NCBI GenBank assembly: GCA_963678675.1
Contig: OY783198.1
Span: 12,534,580-12,598,579 of the forward strand
DNA length: 64,000 nucleotides
Reading direction: 5' to 3'
Origin: Xiphydria camelus
Taxonomy: Eukaryota; Arthropoda; Insecta; Hymenoptera; Xiphydriidae
The position numbers and the translations under genes are program-made. The notes beneath the pieces were generated by a model. The model had not been told where the DNA came from. It worked only from the letters and a program-made list of their open reading frames with translations, and ran no database searches. Numbering within the stretch: position 1 is the stretch's first letter; every line of letters starts with the position of its first letter. Positions 50,711 to 62,896 of this stretch are shown here, in pieces.

Positions 50711-52065
50711 TTATACATAAATCTTGAACATGATCTTAATTGACTTCAAATCTCTTTTGAAGAGTATTTTACGTATCAATTTTTGTTGGCAGTGGATGAA
50801 CATGCCGCCTTTTATACAGAGAATCTGCTTTTGTGGAGGTAAAGTATTACGGGAGAACTTCTGTCGAAATTGTTGCCGGCAGAATGCGACCGCCCATAGG
50901 TGAACGAGGCGTAACACAAAATGCGTCACGGGACGCCTGTTAGATGTAAAACATCGAAATCTTCTTTGCGGAAAGTAGGCGATAGGAAGGATGGACCACG
51001 CGTCTGTCGAAAGAACACATGAGCCAGTGCGCAACTATACTTTATAACTGTGAACTAATAAACGGTACGAACCGTTGTGTCGAATTTCGTTTATCGCGAG
51101 ACGAACCGGTGGCAGAGTTAAGAGAGAGTAAACTAAATGCGTTTTTTCGATTAGACAAGTTAGGGTCAAGTGGTGTAAAAACGAGACTAGAAATGTGTTG
51201 GATAAAAACGAGACACTCGTATAAATCATACTAAAATACATTGAGTTCACAAGTTCGATTTTTAAACTCAAACTAAATGTATTTTGGTATGATTTGTACG
51301 AGTGTCTCGTTTCGATGGCAAACTCCAACTTTTGAATTTCCCTGACATTTGGCAGGAAGTGGTTGGGTCGGTCCTATAGTCATTCATATGTACTTAATAA
51401 TAAAAAGCTATTCTCCTACATGTATACATATTCTTCTGATGAATAAATTCCAAAAAGTAGTGCAATCCCCCCACAAAAGCAGACTCTCTTTAAAAAAAGG
51501 CGGCATGTTCATTCAGTGCCAACGAAAATTGAAACGTAAAATACTCTCCAAAAAAGATTTGAAATCAATTAAAATCGCCATGTTCAAGATTTATATAAAA
51601 AATAAGGCATCGTTTGAAAGTAAAAATTATTGTAAATCAAGTTACTACAAAATTCGACTAAAAAAATTTATAAAAAAATGTTAATAAAAAAGAACGCCGT
51701 ATTTTTTTTCAAAATAAAAAATTCAGACAGAATTATACTCGATGTTTATGCACTTATGATTTGAAATAAATTCATACACTCTCTTATATGATACCACCAG
51801 TATACCGAATGTCGTACGGGAAACCGATCAGGCAGGGGCCTTCTGAATTTCTTTTAATTTGACTTCGGCAGTGCAATTTATGAATCATTCTAGCACCGTC
51901 CAAGCACTGCCAAATATTCGGTATATTGGACAAAATATGAAAACTTGCACGCGGCAAGTTCTTTTTTATTAATTTTGTTCAATAATTTTTTTTATAAATT
52001 TTTTTAGTCGAATTTTGTAGTAACGATTTACAATAATTTTCCTGTCAAATGATGCCCTTTCCTTT
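50711..52065 (+). repeat. Satellite monomer 38, type R/A, 1,355 bp
   Basis: R/A type with private G at 51977 interrupting the T run (AATTTTGTTC). Confidence 0.92.
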
Positions 52066-53417
52066 TTATACATAAATCTTGAACATGATCTTAATTGACT
52101 TCAAATCTCTTTTGAAGAGTATTTTACGTATCAATTTTTGTTGGCAGTGGATGAACATGCCGCCTTTTATACAGAGAATCTGCTTTTGTGGAGGTAAAGT
52201 ATTACGGGAGAACTTCTGCCGAAATTGTTGCCGGCAGAATGCGACCGCCCATAGGTGAACGAGGCGTAACACAAAATGCGTCACGGGACGCCTGTTAGAT
52301 GTAAAACATCGAAATCTTCTTTGCGGAAAGTAGGCGATAGGAAGGATGGACCACGCGTCTGTCGAAAGAACACATGAGCCAGTGCGCAACTATACTTTAT
52401 AACTGTGAACTAATAAACGGTACGAACCGTTGTGTCGAATTTCGTTTATCGCGAGACGAACCGGTGGCAGAGTTAAGAGAGAGTAAACTAAATCCGTTTT
52501 TTCAATTAGACAAGTTAGGGTCAAGTGGTGTAAAAACGAGACTAGAAATGTGTTGGATAAAAACGAGACACTCGTATAAATCATACTAAAATACATTGAG
52601 TTCACAAGTTCGATTTTTAAACTCAAACTAAATGTATTTTGGTATGATTTGTACGAGTGTCTCGTTTCGATGGCAAACTCCAACTTTTGAATTTCCCTGA
52701 CATTTGGCAGGAAGTGGTTGGGTCGGTCCTATAGTCATTCATATGTACTTAATAATAAAAAGCTATTCTCCTACATGTATACATATTCTCCTGATGAATA
52801 AATTCCAAAAAGTAGTGTAATCCCCCCACAAAAGCAGACTTTCTTTAAAAAAAGGCGGCATGTTCATTCAGTGCCAACGAAAATTGATACGTAAAATACT
52901 CTCCAAAAAAGATTTGAAATCAATTAAAGTCGCCATGTTCAAGATTTATATAAAAAATAAGGCATCGTTTGAAAGTAAAAATTATTGTAAATCAAGTTAC
53001 TACAAAATTCGACTAAAAAAATTTATAAAAAAATGTTAATAAAAAAGGCCGTATTTTTTTTCAAAATAAAAAATTCAGACAGAATTATACTCGATGTTTA
53101 TGCACTTATGATTTGAAATAAATTCATACACTCTCTTATATGATACCACCAGTATACCGAATGTCGTACGGGAAACCGATCAGGCAGGGGCCTTCTGAAT
53201 TTCTTTTAATTTGACTTCGGCAGTGCAATTTATGAATCATTCTAGCACCGTCCAAGCACTGCCAAATATTCGGTATATTGGACATAATATGAAAACTTGC
53301 ACGCGGCAAGTTCTTTTTTATTAATTTTTTTCAATAATTTTTTTAATAAATTTTTTTAGTCGAATTATGTAGTAACGATTTACAATAATTTTCCTGTCAA
53401 ATGATGCCCTTTCCTTT
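52066..53417 (+). repeat. Satellite monomer 39, type P/B, 1,352 bp
   Basis: P middle and the three linked end changes, but CAAGCACTGCC is unchanged. Private T at 52841 (AGACTTTCTTT). Confidence 0.92.
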
Positions 53418-54772
53418 TTATACATAAATCTTGAACATGATCTTAATTGACTTCAAATCTCTTTTGAAGAGTATTTTACGTATCAATTTTTGTTGGCAGT
53501 GGATGAACATGCCGCCTTTTATACAGAGAATCTGCTTTTGTGGAGGTAAAGTATTACGGGAGAACTTCTGTCGAAATTGTTGCCGGCAGAATGCGACCGC
53601 CCATAGGTGAACGAGGCGTAACACAAAATGCGTCACGGGACGCCTGTTAGATGTAAAACATCGAAATCTTCTTTGCGGAAAGTAGGCGATAGGAAGGATG
53701 GACCACGTGTCTGTCGAAAGAACACATGAGCCAGTGCGCAACTATACTTTATAACTGTGAACTAATAAACGGTACGAACCGTTGTGTCGAATTTCGTTTA
53801 TCGCGAGACGAACCGGTGGCAGAGTTAAGAGAGAGTAAACTAAATGCGTTTTTTCGATTAGACAAGTTAGGGTCAAGTGGTGTAAAAACGAGACTAGAAA
53901 TGTGTTGGATAAAAACGAGACACTCGTATAAATCATACTAAAATACATTGAGTTCACAAGTTCGATTTTTAAACTCAAACTAAATGTATTTTGGTATGAT
54001 TTGTACGAGTGTCTCGTTTCGATGGCAAACTCCAACTTTTGAATTTCCCTGACATTTGGCAGGAAGTGGTTGGGTCGGTCTTATAGTCATTCATATGTAC
54101 TTAATAATAAAAAGCTATTCTCCTACATGTATACATATTCTTCTGATGAATAAATTCCAAAAAGTAGTGCAATCCCCCCACAAAAGCAGACTCTCTTTAA
54201 AAAAAGGCGGCATGTTCATTCAGTGCCAACGAAAATTGAAACGTAAAATACTCTCCAAAAAAGATTTGAAATCAATTAAAATCGCCATGTTCAAGATTTA
54301 TATAAAAAATAAGGCATCGTTTGAAAGTAAAAATTATTGTAAATCAAGTTACTACAAAATTCGACTAAAAAAATTTATAAAAAAATGTTAATAAAAAAGA
54401 ACGCCGTATTTTTTTTCAAAATAAAAAATTCAGACAGAATTATACTCGATGTTTATGCACTTATGATTTGAAATAAATTCATACACTCTCTTATATGATA
54501 CCACCAGTATACCGAATGTCGTACGGGAAACCGATCAGGCAGGGGCCTTCTGAATTTCTTTTAATTTGACTTCGGCAGTGCAATTTATGAATCATTCTAG
54601 CACCGTCCAAGCACTGCCAAATATTCGGTATATTGGACAAAATATGAAAACTTGCACGCGGCAAGTTCTTTTTTATTAATTTTTTTCAATAATTTTTTTT
54701 ATAAATTTTTTTAGTCGAATTTTGTAGTAACGATTTACAATAATTTTCCTGTCAAATGATGCCCTTTCCTTT
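53418..54772 (+). repeat. Satellite monomer 40, type R/A, 1,355 bp
   Basis: CCACGTGTC at 53708, following a P unit. Private T at 54081 (GGTCTTATAG). Confidence 0.92.
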
Positions 54773-56126
54773 TTATACATAAATCTTGAACATGATCTTA
54801 ATTGACTTCAAATCTCTTTTGAAGAGTATTTTACGTATCAATTTTTGTTGGCAGTGGATGAACATGCCGCCTTTTATACAGAGAATCTGCTTTTGTGGAG
54901 GTAAAGTATTACGGGAGAACTTCTGTCGAAATTGTTGCCGGCAGAATGCGACCGCCCATAGGTGAACGAGGCGTAACACAAAATGCGTCACGGGACGCCT
55001 GTTAGATGTAAAACATCGAAATCTTCTTTGCGGAAAGTAGGCGATAGGAAGGATGGACCACGCGTCTGTCGAAAGAACACATGAGCCAGTGCGCACTATA
55101 CTTTATAACTGTGAACTAATAAACGGTACGAACCGTTGTGTCGAATTTCGTTTATCGCGAGACGAACCGGTGGCAGAGTTAAGAGAGAGTAAACTAAATG
55201 CGTTTTTTCAATTAGACAAGTTAGGGTCAAGTGGTGTAAAAACGAGACTAGAAATGTGTTGGATAAAAACGAGACACTCGTATAAATCATACTAAAATAC
55301 ATTGAGTTCACAAGTTCGATTTTTAAACTCAAACTAAATGTATTTTGGTATGATTTGTACGAGTGTCTCGTTTCGATGGCAAACTCCAACTTTTGAATTT
55401 CCCTGACATTTGGCAGGAAGTGGTTGGGTCGGTAGTATATTAATTCATATGTACTTAATAATAAAAAGCTATTCTCCTACATGTATACATATTCTTCTGA
55501 TGAATAAATTCCAAAAAGTAGTGCAATCCCCCCACAAAAGCAGACTCTCTTTAAAAAAAGGCGGCATGTTCATTCAGTGCCAACGAAAATTGAAACGTAA
55601 AATACTCTCCAAAAAAGATTTGAAATCAATTAAAATCGCCATGTTCAAGATTTATATAAAAAATAAGGCATCGTTTGAAAGTAAAAATTATTGTAAATCA
55701 AGTTACTACAAAATTCGACTAAAAAAATTTATAAAAAAATGTTAATAAAAAAGAACGCCGTATTTTTTTTCAAAATAAAAAATTCAGACAGAATTATACT
55801 CGATGTTTATGCACTTATGATTTGAAATAAATTCATACACTCTCTTATATGATACCACCAGTATACCGAATGTCGTACGGGAAACCGATCAGGCAGGGGC
55901 CTTCTGAATTTCTTTTAATTTGACTTCGGCAGTGCAATTTATGAATCATTCTAGCACCGTCCAAGCACTGCCAAATATTCGGTATATTGGACAAAATATG
56001 AAAACTTGCACGCGGCAAGTTCTTTTTTATTAATTTTTTTCAATAATTTTTTTTATAAATTTTTTTAGTCGAATTTTGTAGTAACGATTTACAATAATTT
56101 TCCTGTCAAATGATGCCCTTTCCTTT
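54773..56126 (+). repeat. Satellite monomer 41, type Q/A, 1,354 bp, with substitution cluster
   Basis: GCGCACTATAC deletion. At 55434-55442 four of nine bases differ from every other copy (GGTAGTATATTAATTC instead of GGTCCTATAGTCATTC). Such clustering is unlike the scattered single changes elsewhere. Confidence 0.92.
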
Positions 56127-57478
56127 TTATACATAAATCTTGAACATGATCTTAATTGACTTCAAATCTCTTTTGAAGAGTATTTTACGTATCAATTTTT
56201 GTTGGCAGTGGATGAACATGCCGCCTTTTATACAGAGAATCTGCTTTTGTGGAGGTAAAGTATTACGGGAGAACTTCTGCCGAAATTGTTGCCGGCAGAA
56301 TGCGACCGCCCATAGGTGAACGAGGCGTAACACAAAATGCGTCACGGGACGCCTGTTAGATGTAAAACATCGAAATCTTCTTTGCGGAAAGTAGGCGATA
56401 GGAAGGATGGACCACGCGTCTGTCGAAAGAACACATGAGCCAGTGCGCAACTATACTTTATAACTGTGAACTAATAAACGGTACGAACCGTTGTGTCGAA
56501 TTTCGTTTATCGCGAGACGAACCGGTGGCAGAGTTAAGAGAGAGTAAACTAAATCCGTTTTTTCAATTAGACAAGTTAGGGTCAAGTGGTGTAAAAACGA
56601 GACTAGAAATGTGTTGGATAAAAACGAGACACTCGTATAAATCATACTAAAATACATTGAGTTCACAAGTTCGATTTTTAAACTCAAACTAAATGTATTT
56701 TGGTATGATTTGTACGAGTGTCTCGTTTCGATGGCAAACTCCAACTTTTGAATTTCCCTGACATTTGGCAGGAAGTGGTTGGGTCGGTCCTATAGTCATT
56801 CATATGTACTTAATAATAAAAAGCTATTCTCCTACATGTATACATATTCTCCTGATGAATAAATTCCAAAAAGTAGTGTAATCCCCCCACAAAAGCAGAC
56901 TCTCTTTAAAAAAAGGCGGCATGTTCATTCAGTGCCAACGAAAATTGATACGTAAAATACTCTCCAAAAAAGATTTGAAATCAATTAAAGTCGCCATGTT
57001 CAAGATTTATATAAAAAATAAGGCATCGTTTGAAAGTAAAAATTATTGTAAATCAAGTTACTACAAAATTCGACTAAAAAAATTTATAAAAAAATGTTAA
57101 TAAAAAAGGCCGTATTTTTTTTCAAAATAAAAAATTCAGACAGAATTATACTCGATGTTTATGCACTTATGATTTGAAATAAATTCATACACTCTCTTAT
57201 ATGATACCACCAGTATACCGAATGTCGTACGGGAAACCGATCAGGCAGGGGCCTTCTGAATTTCTTTTAATTTGACTTCGGCAGTGCAATTTATGAATCA
57301 TTCTAGCACCGTCCAAGCGCTGCCAAATATTCGGTATATTGGACATAATATGAAAACTTGCACGCGGCAAGTTCTTTTTTATTAATTTTTTTCAATAATT
57401 TTTTTAATAAATTTTTTTAGTCGAATTATGTAGTAACGATTTACAATAATTTTCCTGTCAAATGATGCCCTTTCCTTT
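56127..57478 (+). repeat. Satellite monomer 42, type P/B, 1,352 bp
   Basis: Counterpart of monomer 30, including CAAGCGCTGCC at 57319, but without that unit's two private changes. Confidence 0.92.
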
Positions 57479-58833
57479 TTATACATAAATCTTGAACATG
57501 ATCTTAATTGACTTCAAATCTCTTTTGAAGAGTATTTTACGTATCAATTTTTGTTGGCAGTGGATGAACATGCCGCCTTTTATACAGAGAATCTGCTTTT
57601 GTGGAGGTAAAGTATTACGGGAGAACTTCTGTCGAAATTGTTGCCGGCAGAATGCGACCGCCCATAGGTGAACGAGGCGTAACACAAAATGCGTCACGGG
57701 ACGCCTGTTAGATGTAAAACATCGAAATCTTCTTTGCGGAAAGTAGGCGATAGGAAGGATGGACCACGTGTCTGTCGAAAGAACACATGAGCCAGTGCGC
57801 AACTATACTTTATAACTGTGAACTAATAAACGGTACGAACCGTTGTGTCGAATTTCGTTTATCGCGAGACGAACCGGTGGCAGAGTTAAGAGAGAGTAAA
57901 CTAAATGCGTTTTTTCGATTAGACAAGTTAGGGTCAAGTGGTGTAAAAACGAGACTAGAAATGTGTTGGATAAAAACGAGACACTCGTATAAATCATACT
58001 AAAATACATTGAGTTCACAAGTTCGATTTTTAAACTCAAACTAAATGTATTTTGGTATGATTTGTACGAGTGTCTCGTTTCGATGGCAAACTCCAACTTT
58101 TGAATTTCCCTGACATTTGGCAGGAAGTGGTTGGGTCGGTCCTATAGTCATTCATATGTACTTAATAATAAAAAGCTATTCTCCTACATGTATACATATT
58201 CTTCTGATGAATAAATTCCAAAAAGTAGTGCAATCCCCCCACAAAAGCAGACTCTCTTTAAAAAAAGGCGGCATGTTCATTCAGTGCCAACGAAAATTGA
58301 AACGTAAAATACTCTCCAAAAAAGATTTGAAATCAATTAAAATCGCCATGTTCAAGATTTATATAAAAAATAAGGCATCGTTTGAAAGTAAAAATTATTG
58401 TAAATCAAGTTACTACAAAATTCGACTAAAAAAATTTATAAAAAAATGTTAATAAAAAAGAACGCCGTATTTTTTTTCAAAATAAAAAATTCAGACAGAA
58501 TTATACTCGATGTTTATGCACTTATGATTTGAAATAAATTCATACACTCTCTTATATGATACCACCAGTATACCGAATGTCGTACGGGAAACCGATCAGG
58601 CAGGGGCCTTCTGAATTTCTTTTAATTTGACTTCGGCAGTGCAATTTATGAATCATTCTAGCACCGTCCAAGCACTGCCAAATATTCGGTATATTGGACA
58701 AAATATGAAAACTTGCACGCGGCAAGTTCTTTTTTATTAATTTTTTTCAATAATTTTTTTTATAAATTTTTTTAGTCGAATTTTGTAGTAACGATTTACA
58801 ATAATTTTCCTGTCAAATGATGCCCTTTCCTTT
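57479..58833 (+). repeat. Satellite monomer 43, type R/A, 1,355 bp
   Basis: Counterpart of monomer 31, with CCACGTGTC at 57769. Confidence 0.92.
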
Positions 58834-60188
58834 TTATACATAAATCTTGAACATGATCTTAATTGACTTCAAATCTCTTTTGAAGAGTATTTTACGTATC
58901 AATTTTTGTTGGCAGTGGATGAACATGCCGCCTTTTATACAGAGAATCTGCTTTTGTGGAGGTAAAGTATTACGGGAGAACTTCTGTCGAAATTGTTGCC
59001 GGCAGAATGCGACCGCCCATAGGTGAACGAGGCGTAACACAAAATGCGTCACGGGACGCCTGTTAGATGTAAAACATCGAAATCTTCTTTGCGGAAAGTA
59101 GGCGATAGGAAGGATGGACCACGCGTCTGTCGAAAGAACACATGAGCCAGTGCGCAACTATACTTTATAACTGTGAACTAATAAACGGTACGAACCGTTG
59201 TGTCGAATTTTGTTTATCGCGAGACGAACCGGTGGCAGAGTTAAGAGAGAATAAACTAAATGCGTTTTTTCAATTAGACAAGTTAGGGTCAAGTGGTGTA
59301 AAAACGAGACTAGAAATGTGTTGGATAAAAACGAGACACTCGTATAAATCATACTAAAATACATTGAGTTCACAAGTTCGATTTTTAAACTCAAACTAAA
59401 TGTATTTTGGTATGATTTGTACGAGTGTCTCGTTTCGATGGCAAACTCCAACTTTTGAATTTCCCTGACATTTGGCAGGAAGTGGTTGGGTCGGTCCTAT
59501 AGTCATTCATATGTACTTAATAATAAAAAGCTATTCTCCTACATGTATACATATTCTTCTGATGAATAAATTCCAAAAAGTAGTGCAATCCCCCCACAAA
59601 AGCAGACTCTCTTTAAAAAAAGGCGGCATGTTCATTCAGTGCCAACGAAAATTGAAACGTAAAATACTCTCCAAAAAAGATTTGAAATCAATTAAAATCG
59701 CCATGTTCAAGATTTATATAAAAAATAAGGCATCGTTTGAAAGTAAAAATTATTGTAAATCAAGTTACTACAAAATTCGACTAAAAAAATTTATAAAAAA
59801 ATGTTAATAAAAAAGAACGCCGTATTTTTTTTCAAAATAAAAAATTCAGACAGAATTATACTCGATGTTTATGCACTTATGATTTGAAATAAATTCATAC
59901 ACTCTCTTATATGATATCACCAGTATACCGAATGTCGTACGGGAAACCGATCAGGCAGGGGCCTTCTGAATTTCTTTTAATTTGACTTCGGCAGTGCAAT
60001 TTATGAATCATTCTAGCACCGTCCAAGCACTGCCAAATATTCGGTATATTGGACAAAATATGAAAACTTGCACGCGGCAAGTTCTTTTTTATTAATTTTT
60101 TTCAATAATTTTTTTTATAAATTTTTTTAGTCGAATTTTGTAGTAACGATTTACAATAATTTTCCTGTCAAATGATGCCCTTTCCTTT
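58834..60188 (+). repeat. Satellite monomer 44, type C/A, 1,355 bp
   Basis: Counterpart of monomer 32, with the same unusual C/A combination and GATATCACC in the loop. Confidence 0.92.
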
Positions 60189-61543
60189 TTATACATAAAT
60201 CTTGAACATGATCTTAATTGACTTCAAATCTCTTTTGAAGAGTATTTTACGTATCAATTTTTGTTGGCAGTGGATGAACATGCCGCCTTTTATACAGAGA
60301 ATCTGCTTTTGTGGAGGTAAAGTATTACGGGAGAACTTCTGTCGAAATTGTTGCCGGCAGAATGCGACCGCCCATAGGTGAACGAGGCGTAACACAAAAT
60401 GCGTCACGGGACGCCTGTTAGATGTAAAACATCGAAATCTTCTTTGCGGAAAGTAGGCGATAGGAAGGATGGACCACGCGTCTGTCGAAAGAACACATGA
60501 GCCAGTGCGCAACTATACTTTATAACTGTGAACTAATAAACGGTACGAACCGTTGTGTCGAATTTCGTTTATCGCGAGACGAACCGGTGGCAGAGTTAAG
60601 AGAGAGTAAACTAAATGCGTTTTTTCGATTAGACAAGTTAGGGTCAAGTGGTGTAAAAACGAGACTAGAAATGTGTTGGATAAAAACGAGACACTCGTAT
60701 AAATCATACTAAAATACATTGAGTTCACAAGTTCGATTTTTAAACTCAAACTAAATGTATTTTGGTATGATTTGTACGAGTGTCTCGTTTCGATGGCAAA
60801 CTCCAACTTTTGAATTTCCCTGACATTTGGCAGGAAGTGGTTGGGTCGGTCCTATAGTCATTCATATGTACTTAATAATAAAAAGCTATTCTCCTACATG
60901 TATACATATTCTTCTGATGAATAAATTCCAAAAAGTAGTGCAATCCCCCCACAAAAGCAGACTCTCTTTAAAAAAAGGCGGCATGTTCATTCAGTGCCAA
61001 CGAAAATTGAAACGTAAAATACTCTCCAAAAAAGATTTGAAATCAATTAAAATCGCCATGTTCAAGATTTATATAAAAAATAAGGCATCGTTTGAAAGTA
61101 AAAATTATTGTAAATCAAGTTACTACAAAATTCGACTAAAAAAATTTATAAAAAAATGTTAATAAAAAAGAACGCCGTATTTTTTTTCAAAATAAAAAAT
61201 TCAGACAGAATTATACTCGATGTTTATGCACTTATGATTTGAAATAAATTCATACACTCTCTTATATGATACCACCAGTATACCGAATGTCGTACGGGAA
61301 ACCGATCAGGCAGGGGCCTTCTGAATTTCTTTTAATTTGACTTCGGCAGTGCAATTTATGAATCATTCTAGCACCGTCCAAGCACTGCCAAATATTCGGT
61401 ATATTGGACAAAATATGAAAACTTGCACGCGGCAAGTTCTTTTTTATTAATTTTTTTCAATAATTTTTTTTATAAATTTTTTTAGTCGAATTTTGTAGTA
61501 ACGATTTACAATAATTTTCCTGTCAAATGATGCCCTTTCCTTT
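60189..61543 (+). repeat. Satellite monomer 45, type R/A, 1,355 bp
   Basis: Counterpart of monomer 33. The next unit no longer matches monomer 34, so the duplicated block ends about here. Confidence 0.92.
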
Positions 61544-62896
61544 TTATACATAAATCTTGAACATGATCTTAATTGACTTCAAATCTCTTTTGAAGAGTAT
61601 TTTACGTATCAATTTTTGTTGGCAGTGGATGAACATGCCGCCTTTTATACAGAGAATCTGCTTTTGTGGAGGTAAAGTATTACGGGAGAACTTCTGCCGA
61701 AATTGTTGCCGGCAGAATGCGACCGCCCATAGGTGAACGAGGCGTAACACAAAATGCGTCACGGGACGCCTGTTAGATGTAAAACATCGAAATCTTCTTT
61801 GCGGAAAGTAGGCGATAGGAAGGATGGACCACGCGTCTGTCGAAAGAACACATGAGCCAGTGCGCAACTATACTTTATAACTGTGAACTAATAAACGGTA
61901 CGAACCGTTGTGTCGAATTTCGTTTATCGCGAGACGAACCGGTGGCAGAGTTAAGAGAGAGAGTAAACTAAATGCGTTTTTTCAATTAGACAAGTTAGGG
62001 TCAAGTGGTGTAAAAACGAGACTAGAAATGTGTTGGATAAAAACGAGACACTCGTATAAATCATACTAAAATACATTGAGTTCACAAGTTCGATTTTTAA
62101 ACTCAAACTAAATGTATTTTGGTATGATTTGTACGAGTGTCTCGTTTCGATGGCAAACTCCAACTTTTGAATTTCCCTGACATTTGGCAGGAAGTGGTTG
62201 GGTCGGTCCTATAGTCATTCATATGTACTTAATAATAAAAAGCTATTCTCCTACATGTATACATATTCTCCTGATGAATAAATTCCAAAAAGTAGTGTAA
62301 TCCCCCCACAAAAGCAGACTCTCTTTAAAAAAAGGCGGCATGTTCATTCAGTGCCAACGAAAATTGATACGTAAAATACTCTCCAAAAAAGATTTGAAAT
62401 CAATTAAAGTCGCCATGTTCAAGATTTATATAAAAAATAAGGCATCGTTTGAAAGTAAAAATTATTGTAAATCAAGTTACTACAAAATTCGACTAAAAAA
62501 ATTTATAAAAAAATGTTAATAAAAAAGGCCGTATTTTTTTCAAAATAAAAAATTCAGACAGAATTATACTCGATGTTTATGCACTTATGATTTGAAATAA
62601 ATTCATACACTCTCTTATATGATACCACCAGTATACCGAATGTCGTACGGGAAACCGATCAGGCAGGGGCCTTCTGAATTTCTTTTAATTTGACTTCGGC
62701 AGTGCAATTTATGAATCATTCTAGCACCGTCCAAGCACTGCCAAATATTCGGTATATTGGACAAAATATGAAAACTTGCACGCGGCAAGTTCTTTTTTAT
62801 TAATTTTTTTCAATAATTTTTTTTATAAATTTTTTTAGTCGAATTTTGTAGTAACGATTTACAATAATTTTCCTGTCAAATGATGCCCTTTCCTTT
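61544..62896 (+). repeat. Satellite monomer 46, type Q/B, 1,353 bp
   Basis: A GA dinucleotide is gained near 61955-61962 (AAGAGAGAGAGTAAAC). One T is missing from the 8-T run after GTA at about 62533. The B left arm appears again after three A units. Confidence 0.92.

Larger units (their letters stand above)
54773..61543 (+). repeat. Five-monomer duplicated block, second copy
   Basis: Partner of the block 16,243 bp upstream: G at 57319, T at 57769 and GATATCACC at 59912-59920 all fall at that exact offset. It differs in the first monomer, which has a Q-type middle and a cluster of substitutions at 55434-55442. That suggests the true duplication starts inside or after the first monomer, or that this monomer was later converted. 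Confidence 0.85.
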
